A model generated the notes under the pieces. It saw only the letters and a program-made list of their open reading frames with translations, did not search any database and was not told where the DNA came from. Below, in pieces: positions 39,905 through 50,929 of a stretch of 64,000 bases of DNA. The position numbers were made by a program, and so were the translations under genes. The stretch spans positions 894,501 through 958,500 of the forward strand of contig JBBBDQ010000403.1 of assembly GCA_037127315.1 (NCBI GenBank), in the 5' to 3' direction. The first letter of the stretch is position 1; every line of letters starts with the position of its first letter. The DNA is from Ascarosepion bandense. Its lineage: Eukaryota > Mollusca > Cephalopoda > Sepiida > Sepiidae.

Positions 39905-40085
39905 AATCTGTGATATTTTAAACCAAAAGTAATATTTATTTCAAATTAGATTAATTAAATTTTAAATAAGCTAATATTCCTCAAATAAAGTTTATATTTC
40001 ATTTCTGAAATATTTTTTTAATAAAGACAATTACATTGTGTTGACAGATGGTAAAAATGGTAGTAAAATCAGCGATTTTTAACGA
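39905..40085 (+). repeat. Unclassified interspersed repeat (paralogue of 2745-3010)
   Basis: See 2745-3010. Followed by an (AT)n tract. Confidence 0.4.
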
Positions 40086-40111
40086 TCAAAATAAAAACAC
40101 CTTCCAGTCAA

Positions 40112-40117
<6 letters not shown>

Positions 40118-40175
<58 letters not shown>
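40118..40175. repeat. (AT)n microsatellite
   Basis: About 28 AT units. Confidence 0.95.
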
Positions 40176-40178
<3 letters not shown>

Positions 40179-40256
40179 TACTTCCACCGAACGCCCTTTT
40201 TTTACCTGCTGTTCATGCATTTACTTTTATAAAGAGTGCTCGATACAACGTAGAGC

Positions 40257-40342
40257 ATTATATTGTAATGGTTGTTACAATTCATTTTTGTGTAGTGATA
40301 CTATGAATTTATAAACCATTGTAACAACCATTACAATATAAT
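40257..40342. repeat. 24-bp perfect inverted repeat
   Basis: 40257-40280 (ATTATATTGTAATGGTTGTT then ACAA) is the exact inverse of 40319-40342. The 38-base spacer itself has an ATTCAT/ATGAAT dyad. Followed by GATA repeats at 40346-40366. Confidence 0.85.
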
Positions 40343-40369
40343 ATGGAGATAGATAGATAGATAGATGTA

Positions 40370-41450
40370 AGTTTGTGACCCTGGGTTTCACGCTCTTGCA
40401 ATCGTCAGACAAACTGATTAATTTTTTAAAAATTGGCTATATGTAGGACTGCGTATATTGGTGTATTTTTGTGGAAGTGGGAGGAAGGAAGTAGTAATTA
40501 TATCTCATACCCCACAAAAGAACTTACTAAACATAAGATCAGAAATCATTTCTAAATGCAGGCATGGAAATAAATACCTATTATCACAATTTATACCAAA
40601 CGGGTAAAAAAAAAAAAAAAAGGAACCACTGATACCATAATCCTATCAATTTTTCTCTAATTCAAACTACCACTATAATAATTGCATTTATTATTATCAT
40701 TACACCACCATTACTAATCACTACTACCGCTTTACAATAACTATTTGCTACCACAACTGTTAATATCACCAAATATTATTATCGCCGTATTAGTCCGCAA
40801 TCATCATTAGCGTAAATTACTCCTCTCTTCCGCAGTAAAATTAATACCACCACATAAAAACTAACAAGCATTACAAATTAGAATTTCTACCATTTAAATA
40901 TGTGCAACCACAAAAACACGAGCTAATAACCGACTTTAAAATAAAAAATAACAATACAGCCTTCAATAATTAAAAATAATAGCAATTTTTACCTATCATA
41001 TTTCGAAAGCATAATGTGCTTTTCAGGACAGGAGCAAAACAAAAACTTGTGAATGATCTACTGTTCTGGACACCTAGACATGGGGTTAGATAAATTGGCC
41101 CAACAACCACCTATATTGGTCAGCTATGTTATGACACAGGTAGACCCCTAATGACCTTCAGACATTGATGCAGGAACATAATGGTTGGCGTGATAGACTC
41201 ATCAATGTCCGAGCTAAGTCGACGGAATAATGATAATAATAATATGTACGTGCATGTGTGTACGAGTATGAATATAGTTTGTGTGAGCATTAGACGGAAT
41301 AGTAAATACATAAGATAAAATGAACCAGCGTCATCAAAATAATTTTATTTCACGAAAACATAAAAACCAAGTATTCATAAGCTTAACGTGAATCACGTCT
41401 TGTGTCGAATATTTAGCTTCTGTTAACTGTCTCGGTATAAATTATAACTA
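40370..41450. other. No gene recognised
   Basis: 40660-40860 has loosely repeated ACCACTA/ATTATTATC words. No supported gene. Confidence 0.45.

Positions 41451-41502
<52 letters not shown>
41451..41502. repeat. (AT)n microsatellite
   Basis: About 25 AT units. Confidence 0.95.
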
Positions 41503-41503
<1 letters not shown>

Positions 41504-41691
41504 CATTTGTAAACGAGTTATTACGCGACCCAGGTTTCTACCATGAGTGATGTCTTTAGGCGATTTGCAGTATACACCTGCACTCGTTTGCAAATGGAAA
41601 ATATTCAAAAGTTCTACAATATAATTGTATTGAATACTTTTTAATACAAATGCGCGCTGGTCTAATCTTATTATGACCAGAAACTAAGTAA

Positions 41692-41712
41692 TCAATCAAT
41701 CAATCAATCAAT

Positions 41713-41753
<41 letters not shown>
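41692..41753. repeat. (CAAT)n(AT)n compound microsatellite
   Basis: Six CAAT units followed by about 19 AT units, ending at the left edge of the fold-back element. Confidence 0.95.
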
Positions 41754-41756
<3 letters not shown>

Positions 41757-42055
41757 TAAACATATACTGTTAAATATAAGAGACAATGAATGTCTATTAT
41801 GTTTAATCATGAGCCGTTCTAAACGTCGTATTTTGGCTTTAATTTCAGTTGAAAATAAAGACAAAAATTCTCCAACATTTAGATATTTTTGTATTAATTT
41901 GGTTCTAATGTTGGAGAATTTTTGTCTTTATTTTCAACTGAAATTAAAGCCAAAATACGACGTTTAGAACGGCTCATGATTAAACATAATAGACATTCAT
42001 TGTCTCTTATATTTAACAGTATATGTTTAGAAAATTATTTGCTGCCTCGATACAA
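41754..42055. mobile_element. Fold-back element with perfect 126-bp arms
   Basis: 41754-41879 and 41907-42032 are exact reverse complements over 126 bases with a 27-base spacer. The right arm continues for about 23 unique bases (AAATTATTTGCTGCCTCGAT then ACA) that are not mirrored. The linear version of the right arm is in 35963-36336, and a copy with only 24-bp arms is at 11065-11222. In both folded copies the left arm begins at the same base (TTCTAAACATAT) next to (AT)n, pointing to a mechanism such as snap-back copying of a retroelement 3' end. Confidence 0.88.
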
Positions 42056-42064
42056 TAAATATAT

Positions 42065-42450
42065 ATATATATATATATGATAAGGACGTGGCACATAGAA
42101 GTAGAATATATTAACACTTTTGAACATCTTAAGTGACATCTTTGTGATCTGCTGGCTGTTGATTGCCAGTCTCGAGATTGTATGTAACGGATTTTTTAAT
42201 CATTTCACCTCAAGGAAAGCGATAAAGCCATTATTGCGGTTGAACGACAGTAGAATAATGGAAATGAGAAAATGTTACTGTGGAGAAAGGACAATAAAGG
42301 TATGGAATTTAAAGCGACAGGCTTTGTTTCTTTAAATCTAAGTTATTGGCACCCTCCTTCCTTTACTTTTTCTTCGGGTAAAAGCAAAAACTAGCTGCTT
42401 ACATTCGATGCGTCAAAAACCAAACTTATTACATTCTAGAATCACCTCAA
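42065..42450. other. No gene recognised
   Basis: The short 71-codon frame at 42120-42335 contains a decayed LINE-like ending (FNHFTSRKAIKPLL). No clear assignment. Confidence 0.4.
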
Positions 42451-42451
42451 T

Positions 42452-42565
42452 GCGGTGTAATGGTTATCAAGCTTGTTTCGCTAGGACCTATTACAACTGA
42501 GGTTAGTTCGATCCTTACTTTCGGTTTTGTGCCACATTTAAGCCGTGCTTAGAAAATCAACTCTC
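42452..42565 (+). repeat. tRNA-derived SINE family C, copy 1
   Basis: GCGGTGTAATGGTTATCAAG (A-box region), then GGTTAGTTCGATCC (B box), then GCCACATTTAAGCCGTGCTTAGAAAATCA split by changes. Also at 60433-60555 and 63421-63555. Its A/B-box spacing is that of a tRNA, but the 3' half does not fold as one. Confidence 0.65.
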
Positions 42566-42621
42566 ACCAATTACGATAAATGCATGTTCTCTCAGGGTAG
42601 CCCCATGCTGTGAACGACTCA

Positions 42622-42800
42622 GTCAATCAGTTAAGTGCCATACGTGATACACGCTTGGGAGATCATGTCTCGAAAGAGACATGACTGACTGGGCAGAAGA
42701 TTATCCTGCAGTAGGTTGCCATTGCTTTCTGCGGTAGGCTGGTTGCCGACCAAGGCTATAGAACCCAATCTGTCCTGTTATTTGACTCATAGCTAGAGGG
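42622..42800 (-). repeat. SINE A fragment, minus strand (tail and middle)
   Basis: Ends at TTATTTGACTCATAGCTAGA. The head is missing. Confidence 0.85.
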
Positions 42801-42927
42801 AGAAGAGATGTATTATATTATTAAGTAGTAATTAGAGGGGGATCAGTTTATTACTTTATAACAATATAAAACGGATCCCCCACTGTATGCACAATAGCGG
42901 CCTTAATCATGTTTTCATCTATTATAT

Positions 42928-43232
42928 TCAGTCAGTCAGTTAAGTGCCATACATGATACACGCTTTGGGCGATCATGTCTCTCTCGAGACATGACTGACT
43001 GGGCAGAAGATTATCCTGCAGTAGGTTGCCATTGCTTTCTGCCGTAGACTGGTTGCTGACCAAGGCTATAGAACCCAATCTGTCCTGCTATTTAACCCAT
43101 AACTGGAAGGAAGAGACGGATTAATACCTTTCCCAAGGGTATTTGCGCGTAAGTGAATACAATGGATGCAAATGGAATTCGAACTCGGCTCCCCGGTTTC
43201 TCGTTCAGATCCGATATCCACTGGACCACAAC
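42928..43232 (-). repeat. SINE A (tRNA-derived), full length, minus strand
   Basis: From CAGTCAGTTAAGTGCCATAC to GATATCCACTGGACCACAACG. Its head abuts the LINE fragment starting at 43240. Confidence 0.9.
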
Positions 43233-43239
43233 GCACATC

Positions 43240-43893
43240 CTCATTGGGCCTTAAACTCAACCCAGACCTCAAGTGGAATTCGTGAGTATGATCCATGGCT
43301 GAAAACGTTGGGGAAATGGTCGGTTTTCCTATACAGCTGCAGCAAGTATTTAACTTACAAGAGTCAGATCAGGCTAAACATGGAGAAATGCTGCCGTATA
43401 TGAGCAGAGGGGCGGCTGACTAATCTCCATTTTCCTGTTTTGATAGAGCACAAAAGCATATCCGCGTCCTTGTGGGTGACAAATTATTTTCCACCTTAAA
43501 ACCCCCTTTTTCACAGGTTGCAAGCCTCTTACTGCTCTATTGCTATTTTCATGGAATGCCCTCAGATGAACTACATTCTTTATTTTCCCTAGTTCTAATC
43601 CCCACGGTTAAGACCTGCCATGTTGTTCACGTTGTAGCAAACCATCCTCATTTCCTTTTATACCATTGATGAGAACTGTTTCACTTGAGCAGCTTCCTGT
43701 CAGCCACTGCTCTGTGGAACCGACTCCCAATACGATGTTTTCTCGGTAACTACAATCTCCTGTTCAAGTCTACAGTTAACCGTTATCTTCCCCAGATTCC
43801 TGCATAAATGATACCTCTTACTTTGTAACCCCCTACCTTGAGTGGCTCTAAGTTCCTTGTACAGGGTGAACTTCATTGTAAAATAAATAAATA
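43240..43893 (+). pseudogene. CR1/Jockey-like LINE C-terminus and 3' end
   Basis: Translation with a few shifts: LKLNPDLKWNS, SCSKYLTYKSQIRLNMEKCC, SCFDRAQKHIRVLVGDKLFS, LLLYCYFHGMPSDELHSL, then TATLWNRLPIRCFLGNYNLL and FKSTVNRYLPQIP. The 3'UTR is short (CCCCCTACCTTGAGTGGCTC) and ends in (TAAA)n. This is the best preserved C-terminal copy and anchors the fragments at 7883-8140 and 9960-10275. Confidence 0.85.
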
Positions 43894-45200
43894 AGGATCA
43901 TCTCCCGTTGCTAACTTAAGGGTTCTGATTGGTTATATCAGTCACCTGACCAGTAAATTTTTATTAGTTTTAATTTTAATCCAACGACAACTATTTAAGA
44001 ACAATACGGGATCAAGTAACCTTATGTAATCAATCATTTAATATGATCTTTTGGATAGTATAACCGAGAGAGAATCGTTTCTTTAATTAACTAAATGTTA
44101 AATATAGCTATTTTTTATACAGTTGCATTCAGAATAATTTCCTAAGTAAACCAAACCAATTAAGAAAATTTAACTAGCAACTCTATCTTTACAAGATAGC
44201 ACGTAAGAATTGGATCTGTGGAGACATCTTCATCTCGTGATCATAACGCAAAATCCTTCTGATTACTGGCAGTGGGTGGGCGTTATTTCTTTTAATTCAC
44301 TCAACCACTTTAATGGCTTGCAACTACAAGCAGATACTTCCCTTCGACAATTGACAAATAAGAAATCCATTAGTAAAATGAAACCATTTCTACTTCATGG
44401 TCCATCTCGTAACCATGGCAACGTGAATTAGCCTCCCATTTCCATAGTTAATTATGCTGTAATCTTTCCAACGACGACCGACATCCCTGCGTTTGCGCCA
44501 GATTTTTTTTTTTTTTTATCAACTCTACCATGGGACAGTATTCCTCTTCGCAATGATAGGCTTTACAGTTTTGCAAAGGAAACCTGTCGTCTTATCCAAG
44601 GTATTGTCTGTTTAAGATTATCCTTTAGTTTACTAAGAGGATTGAATAAAATTGCTTTCAACCTGAAAACGGTTACTCCCCTTGTGGCTTAACAACTTTA
44701 ATTAAGCAAATCTGAAAAAAAAAACAAAAAAAAACTATCATCGTATTAACAAATAGTTGCTGTTTTTTACTTAAAACGATCTCATTTGTTTAACTCTTCG
44801 TAAATATAAAATGTCAATAGTTTTAGATATGTATTCCAAGAATGACGGCATGTCCAGTTTAGAAAAGAACCAAAAGGGTATTTGTTTTATTTTGACCCGA
44901 TGTAAATGTATATCCAACATTTACTAAATAGAATATTCCGCGTATTACCGCCTATATACTTTTGTATAGTGCGAGTTTTTGGCATCAGTTTTTACCCCCA
45001 AATTAGGGGGTCGCACTATATACAGATAATTTTCTGAAGAGGTTAAAATTCATGCAAAAACAATGATGGGTCTAATGAGGTCGGTTTATACAAGTAAATA
45101 TTTCTTTAACTTAACTAATTCTTATTATTTGTGTTTTACAAAGTTCTTAAAAAGTTAGCTGATAAGCTTAATAGTAAGTCATACTGAAAATTAATCAAAT
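43894..45200. other. No gene recognised
   Basis: Mixed composition. 44200-44460 is less AT-rich with a 73-codon frame and no recognisable domain. Poly-T at 44506-44517. Confidence 0.45.
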
Positions 45201-45212
45201 GCCATCTTAATA

Positions 45213-45213
<1 letters not shown>

Positions 45214-45291
<78 letters not shown>

Positions 45292-45293
45292 TC
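45214..45293. repeat. (CT)n(TA)n(GT)n compound microsatellite
   Basis: Three dinucleotide blocks in succession. Confidence 0.95.
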
Positions 45294-45460
45294 AGGCAGC
45301 TAATTTTCTTGTCAGATTAAATAAATTGCAAACATTGTGCCTGCTTATTTTTAATAAAATCTGTGCATACTCACGGATAATTTTTCTCGTATTATAATTG
45401 AAGGATGTCAGAAATGAGCTGTAACGTCGACAAATGTTATTATTATTCATTTCTCAATGT

Positions 45461-45503
45461 ACCCAAGTACTTTCAATCTCTTTCCGAGATCATCTTCAGG
45501 GGT
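45461..45503 (-). ncRNA. Candidate hammerhead ribozyme motif
   Basis: Minus strand: stem I ACCC (plus 45500-45503) with GGGU (plus 45461-45464); core CTGAAGA (plus 45493-45499, N7 = A); a T, then stem II GATCTC-GGAAA-GAGATT with one G-U; GAA (plus 45472-45474); AGTACT as a self-complementary stem III; and T as the cleavage-site base. All invariant bases are present. The unpaired T before stem II and the four-pair stem I make it weaker than the 32.5 and 35.8 kb motifs. Confidence 0.5.
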
Positions 45504-45647
45504 GTGAGTTACGGTAACAAAAAATAACCGCAAAACTGTTGCTAAAAATAACTGTAAATTTTTTTCTGATCCATTTTTGCTTATTAATAATGTATGAAAT
45601 TTTGCGTAAATTTTTAGAATAAGAAGTTATTATTTACACTATTTACA

Positions 45648-46115
45648 CGCAAACTATTGTCCTCATCTTTCTTGTTGTTATCACGGCATTTTGGTCGTTG
45701 TAGCTTCTGACCTATATCATGGCTCTCCACAATTTCCCGTCTTCTGAAACTCTTAATAATTTTTATCTTTTGACTATCTCTCCCAGTCATCTATTTGCTC
45801 AAACTCTCCAGATAGGTTATGTTTTGCTTTCTTATGGCCCTCATATCTACATTTTGTCCCATGGGTATCAAATTTTCGAAGCTATCTTTCCTCATTACGT
45901 GCTCAAGAATTTTTACATCTCTTTATCTAAGGTTATGCAGAAGTGACATTTTTGTTGCTACTGTCTGTAAAACTTCGTAGTTGCTCACATGGTATTCTCA
46001 GCATCCTTCTGTAAAACAACGTTTCGATTGCTTCGAGTCTCTTCTTCATCCGTGACGAGATTGTTCAGCATTTGCTGCCATATAGGACCAGTGATATTAT
46101 GTAACAGTTCAGTAC
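45648..46115 (-). pseudogene. RTE-like LINE C-terminal fragment
   Basis: Minus strand: KKRLEAIETLFYRRMLRIP at about 46050-46000, a decayed middle, then KQNITYLESLSK, MTGRDSQKIK and RREIVESHD-like residues near 45740. Same C-terminal family as 14276-14515 and 30510-31610. The plus-strand frame 45719-45946 is its shadow. Directly left, 45648-45690 resembles the CAATAAAG-end of the hammerhead-tailed family. Confidence 0.65.
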
Positions 46116-46303
46116 TTTTTTTTTGTTTCTAACGATATTTTTTCTGTTTCTCAATACTTTGCACAACATTAGGAAAACATTAATATTACCTCATAAATCG
46201 AGAATTTTCAGCATCTTCCTCGTATATATATATAGCACGGTTCTCGATTGTAAAGCCACACAAAGGAGAAGGCGATTCATATTTGCGACTGGTCATATCT
46301 TGT

Positions 46304-46364
<61 letters not shown>

Positions 46365-46387
46365 GAAGAAGAAGAAGAAGAAGAATA
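46304..46387. repeat. (AAT)n(AAG)n microsatellite
   Basis: About 20 AAT units followed by five AAG units. The poly-Asn/poly-Lys frame over it is an artefact. Confidence 0.95.
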
Positions 46388-46750
46388 GTCTGATGAATCT
46401 TTCACAATTGAATAAACATGGCGAGTTTTACGACAATAAAATTATTCGTCGATATTCCCATATCGCATTGTTACATATTTGAGCTAAGTAAATATAGCAA
46501 TAACAATAATGTTTGTAATTATTTTAAGAAGTAAGGGTATACAAATGAAAAAAACATTGAAATTGAGAACTTTTCCATTTCACTGAAGCAGCCGTTAAAA
46601 ATTTCTTCCTTTGTTTCTTTGTTTGTTTCTTTAATTTTTTTCACTGAAACCAAGTAGCATCACTGATATGTTATTTCCAACTTTTCATACGGTCAAAATG
46701 GAATAGTCTATTATCATGAGATATTGGTAAGGTTTAGCGGTCGTGCAAAC
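46388..46750. other. No gene recognised
   Basis: No supported feature. Confidence 0.45.
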
Positions 46751-46754
46751 TAAC

Positions 46755-47195
46755 GATGGATCCAACTAGAAAAGGTAGGGGCAAGCAGAATAATTATGAT
46801 AATGATAATAATAGCAACAATAATGATAGTAATAATTGTTAATTGACATTAATGTCAAAAACCAAAAAGAAAAAAAAACTTGCCTATTAATTGATATGGC
46901 TTGTGCAGCGGATTGTAACATAGCAACCAAGGAATTCGAAAAACTATCAAAATAGAAAGACCTGGAAATTGAAATAGAAAAAATGTGAAAATTGAAAACA
47001 AGAATCGTACCAGTGATAGTAGGTGCACTTGGAATGATAAAAAATAAAACAAAACAACACATTGAAAGAATCCCTGGAAACCCCAGTCTTGTTAAGTGCA
47101 GCTCACACACTAAGGAGAACTTTGTCTATGCAACGTTAGGGATGTTATGGGAGATAGAAAAAACATGAAATGGAGCCATAACAGCACAACATGAC
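46755..47195 (+). pseudogene. LINE C-terminal relic of a third type
   Basis: Translation gives LIDMACAADCNIATKEFEKL, KYKDLEIEIEKM, KLKTRIVPVIVGALGMIKNK and HIERIPGNPSLVKC with stops at YDK positions. The 'IDVAxPxDxNxxxKExEKxxKYxDLxxEIxRMW...VPVxxGALGxI...xxIP' block is a well-known C-terminal region of a widespread animal LINE group, distinct from the other two LINE types here. ATG/AAT-rich simple sequence precedes it. Confidence 0.75.
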
Positions 47196-47895
47196 CTGCC
47201 TTAGGTTTTTTTAGCAGACTTGGTAGGTAGTGCGACCATAGCAGAAATCGAATTATGATGAAAAATGACGTAATAATAATAACCATAATAATAATAAAAT
47301 AACAATGATAATAATAATGATAGCGTTGTGGATTCTTGTTTAGAAAACCATGCAATATAATAATAACACAAAACAGATATGAGAGGAAAATTGTAAGTAT
47401 ATTAAACAAAAGATATACAACCTGTACAAGGTTAGTAGATTCAGGAATATTTGTTAGTAGAAGTCAAATATATAGAACGAAGTAAGTCCGGGTAATAAGT
47501 GTATATTCTTGCTAACCTACGAGCGGCGGTTCAACTGCTCTGACAAGCACTATAATTCTAACAACAACAGCAACATTCTAACACACTACGACACCCTACA
47601 GACACTCTCGTTCTCTGTAGGCAGGATTATAAGTATACCTTAGACGAGTCCATTGAGTGCGTAAAAAGGGGTGACTCCTCAACAGATAGTAATAATAATA
47701 ATGATAATGGACTAAATTCAAGATTGCCTTCTACCATAATGTTTTTTTCACCAGTGTCAAAGTTATTTTTACGAGTCGAAGACAAAGAAAAAAAAGTATT
47801 TCATATTTTGACTTTAATATTTCGATTTTTTTTTTGTTATTTGAGGTTGCATTAATAATAAAAGCCTCCATTAGAGTTAACATGCTCGTCTCCCT
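47196..47895. other. No gene recognised
   Basis: Several ATA/ATG trinucleotide patches (47260-47320, 47690-47710) and no supported gene. Confidence 0.45.
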
Positions 47896-47898
47896 AGA

Positions 47899-47978
47899 CC
47901 AGTGTTTCTCCACCTTTTTTGCCTAATACACCTTTGTCACCATATATTAGAACTTCATTCCCACCCATTTCCATGATT
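47899..47978 (+). mobile_element. hAT-like terminal sequence
   Basis: CAGTGTTTCTCCACCTTTTT resembles the common hAT/MITE terminus 'CAGTGTTTCTCAACC' followed by a poly-pyrimidine run. The matching opposite end was not found; a SINE A interrupts it at 47979. Confidence 0.4.
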
Positions 47979-48296
47979 CAGTCAGTTAAGTGCCATACGT
48001 GATACACGCTTGAGCGATCATGTCTCTCTCGAGACATGACTGACTAGGCAGAAGATTATCCTGCAGTAGGTTGCCATTGCTTTCTGCCGTAGACTGGTTG
48101 CCGGCCAAGGCTATAGAACCCAATCTGTCCTGTTATTTAACCCATAACTGGAGGGAAGAGACGGATTAATACCTTTCCCAATGGTATTTGCGCGTAAGTG
48201 AATGCAATGAATTACAACTGGAATTCGAACTCGGCCCCCCGATTTCTCGTTCCGAGCCGATATCCACTGGACCACAACGCACATCATGTCAATCAT
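47979..48296 (-). repeat. SINE A (tRNA-derived), full length with target-site duplication, minus strand
   Basis: Flanked by TCCATGATT at 47970-47978 and 48297-48305. 318 bp, colinear in reverse with the reference copy. Confidence 0.9.
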
Positions 48297-48305
48297 TCCA
48301 TGATT

Positions 48306-48730
48306 ACCCCACTCAAATGATACATTCCAAATAATATGCATATACTATTAAAAATGTTTATTATTTTCTATATTAATGCTTTAGATGACTCATGACAAAA
48401 CCTTATACATTTCCAACTAAGTATAATTGCTTTTTTCTATTCAAGTAAGATATATTATTTTTTAAGAATATATTATTACCCTTATACTCTTTATATTCAT
48501 TCAGTTTTTGGTCGGGATCGAAACAACAAGCAAACAAAATTCGCGCAACATCACAATCTAATATACGCAAATGAGATATTTTTGTGGTCATCTATAACGT
48601 TTTTTGTTTTTTTTTAAATAACGGCAAACGCGTTCAGGAAATTTCATTGCCGATACAAACTGCAAAGAGGAACGATAGTTTTGTTTACTTCTTTATGAGA
48701 ATATACAAGAGGGACAATCAACAAGTTATC
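48306..48730. other. No gene recognised
   Basis: AT-rich sequence. No supported feature. Confidence 0.45.
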
Positions 48731-48733
48731 TTC

Positions 48734-48843
48734 ATACCCTGTCTGGTTGCAAACGCTGCTGGTGGCGCCAGGGGTGGCGGTCCCGCCATAGCCACCGAAG
48801 CCGTAAGATCAACCCTGGTCGGCGGTTTATGAAGACAGGGTAT
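48734..48843. other. GC-rich island bounded by an 11-bp inverted repeat
   Basis: ATACCCTGTCT near 48736 and AGACAGGGTAT at 48832-48842 bracket about 90 bases rich in G and C, in otherwise AT-rich DNA. On the minus strand one frame reads SYGFGGYGGTATPGATSS, a Gly/Tyr-rich stretch. It could be a captured exon fragment, a small MITE-like palindrome or chance. I cannot decide. Confidence 0.4.
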
Positions 48844-48982
48844 CGCACGTGCTAACACACATGTTACATATATACGAAATTCTTATTATTACATTTCAAT
48901 CGCTATTGTTTTTTATTCCTTTTTTTTTCTTGCTTACTGTTCAAACACATCTGGCATAGAAATAGAAATTTAAAAAGGGAAC

Positions 48983-49200
48983 AGTCAGTTAAGTGTCATG
49001 CGTGATACACGCTTGGGCGATCATGTCTCGAAAGGATCATAACTGACTGGGCAAAGGATTTTCTCACAGTAGGTTGCCATTACTTTTTGCAATAGACTGG
49101 TTGCCGACCAAGGATAAGGGACCCAATCTGTTCTGTTATTTAACCCATAGGCGGAGGGAGAATCGACGGTTTATTACCTTTCCCAAAGGTACAACGCGAA
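48983..49200 (-). repeat. SINE A, minus strand, diverged
   Basis: CAGTTAAGTGTCATGCGTGA, CAGTAGGTTGCCATTACTTT and CCAATCTGTTCTGTTATTTA. The head is missing after CCTTTCCCAAAGGTA. Confidence 0.85.
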
Positions 49201-49489
49201 AAAAACTTAGAAGAGAAACATTTAGATTGGCGAGAGAACTCCAGAAAAGAAGTAAGTGTGATTGACAGGAACATTGCCGAACTTACAGGTCAAGAAAGTA
49301 ATAAACTTGACCTCTTATAATATATTTTGAGTCGAGATATTATTATACAAAGAAAAATTTTAGATTCTACAGCAATGGCTCTCCACATTTTCACCTTCTT
49401 CATCACAAATCAGAATGTAATTTCCCTCTTTCCAAAATTGTCCGACTCAAAATATACATTTATCATTGAAAACCTTGTTTTTTTCCATA

Positions 49490-49673
49490 TTAGTATAGAT
49501 AGACTAAACTAACGCCCGGTTCACACTCCACCCACGTCTATTGAACAGGTGAAGAGGCTCATCCCTTGTTTCCTGTTTAGGATGCGGTTTCCGGTTTTCT
49601 CTTTTCCAATCTTCTCACTCCTATGTAGCCCCCTGCACATCAGTGGCGTTACCGCCTTGCTCGGGGTGATATG

Positions 49674-49675
<2 letters not shown>
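49490..49675 (+). repeat. Repeat family B
   Basis: TAGTATAGATAGACTAAACT, a complete body and the tail GCTCGGGGTGATATGATT, running straight into (AT)n. Confidence 0.88.

Positions 49676-49722
<47 letters not shown>
49676..49722. repeat. (AT)n microsatellite
   Basis: About 23 AT units replacing the poly-A tail of the preceding element. Confidence 0.95.
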
Positions 49723-49726
<4 letters not shown>

Positions 49727-49819
49727 TTACATGGATTGTCTTTATAGAGGAATTTTACCAAATTTAATAACAATAGAAAATATTGATGGATTTTAAAACA
49801 TCAATTTCTTTTAATTCAT

Positions 49820-50025
49820 TTTTTCAATTGGAGTAGATAGACTAAATTATCGCCCGGTTCACACTCCACCGACGTCTATTGAACAGGTGAAGAGGCTCAT
49901 CCCTTGTTTCCTGTTTAGGATGTGGTTTCCGGTTTTTCTTTTTTCCAGTCTTTTCACTCTTACGTAGCCCCCTACGCATCAGTGGCGTTTTCGCCTTGCT
50001 TGGGGTGATATGATTTTAAAAAAAA
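49820..50025 (+). repeat. Repeat family B
   Basis: Complete single-unit copy: TTCAATTGGAGTAGATAG to GGGGTGATATGATTTTAAAA. Confidence 0.88.
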
Positions 50026-50029
50026 CTAA

Positions 50030-50929
50030 TTATTAAATAAATAAACTGAAGCATGCGTTCAATAGAATGTCAGGGGGATTGTAATTCAAGAAACAGGCTA
50101 ATAAAAGATTAGGGTATTTAAACCGATTTTATTCTGGTGAAGATTACAGCCAATGAGAAATATCTTTCCTCATATCGTCATTTCTTCATCATCTTTTTTT
50201 ACACTCATGATGGGCTCCAAATTCTGTAAATAAAAACAAGAAAAAGTGAATGATTTTTCTTTCCTAAAACCATGACTTCTCACTGGGGGAATTCTACCTT
50301 GTTGAGGACCCCTAACCTAAACGATTCGCTAGTGTCGCAGATCTTTACGGTTCTTTGACCTTGTGACTGGTATAAGAAAAATAAGTTAACCTGCTAAATA
50401 AAAAAATTCTTGTCATAGGGCAATCCTTAGTAAGCTAAATTCGATGTTATAGGTTCGATCCCAGTCTAAGGATCGTAAATAAGACCAAATGCTTTCTGTT
50501 TGTAATCGGGTTGCTTGTTAGGTTAAGTAATTTGAATAGTAACTTTTTTAAAAAATCTTGTCTTGCTCTGATCTATTTAAACGACATACGATGGGTAGTC
50601 GGCCTACTTCTCAAAATCTGAAAAAAACAAAACAAAACAAAAAAAACGCGAGAGCCTTTCGGCAGTGTCTCGTCGTGTAGACCGTCTCATTGCAATGTTA
50701 AGGTTAACAAGTAGGTCTGGTAGATCATTATTAATGAACAGAGATTCATATTCTCACTGGATGCTCTCCATTACTTCAGACCCTGTGCCATACCTATACT
50801 ACGTTTGCTATTAAATATTTGAAATTTTGGAAGCAATCCAATTCTGTATGAGAAGAAAGTTCAGTTTGCATTTTAACTCTGTTTTTAAGCACTTCATGAC
50901 ACTCTTAGCACCTGTTTGTCAAGTCTGCT
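50030..50929. other. No gene recognised
   Basis: 50415-50480 contains GTTATAGGTTCGATCCCAG, a B-box-like patch too isolated to call. The rest is unremarkable. Confidence 0.45.

Noticed and set aside
46123..46482. Poly-Asn/poly-Lys protein
   Set aside because: Translation of (AAT)n(AAG)n with unrelated flanks.
50415..50480. tRNA-derived SINE from GGTTCGATCCC
   Set aside because: Only a B box is visible; no A box at tRNA spacing and no sister copy.
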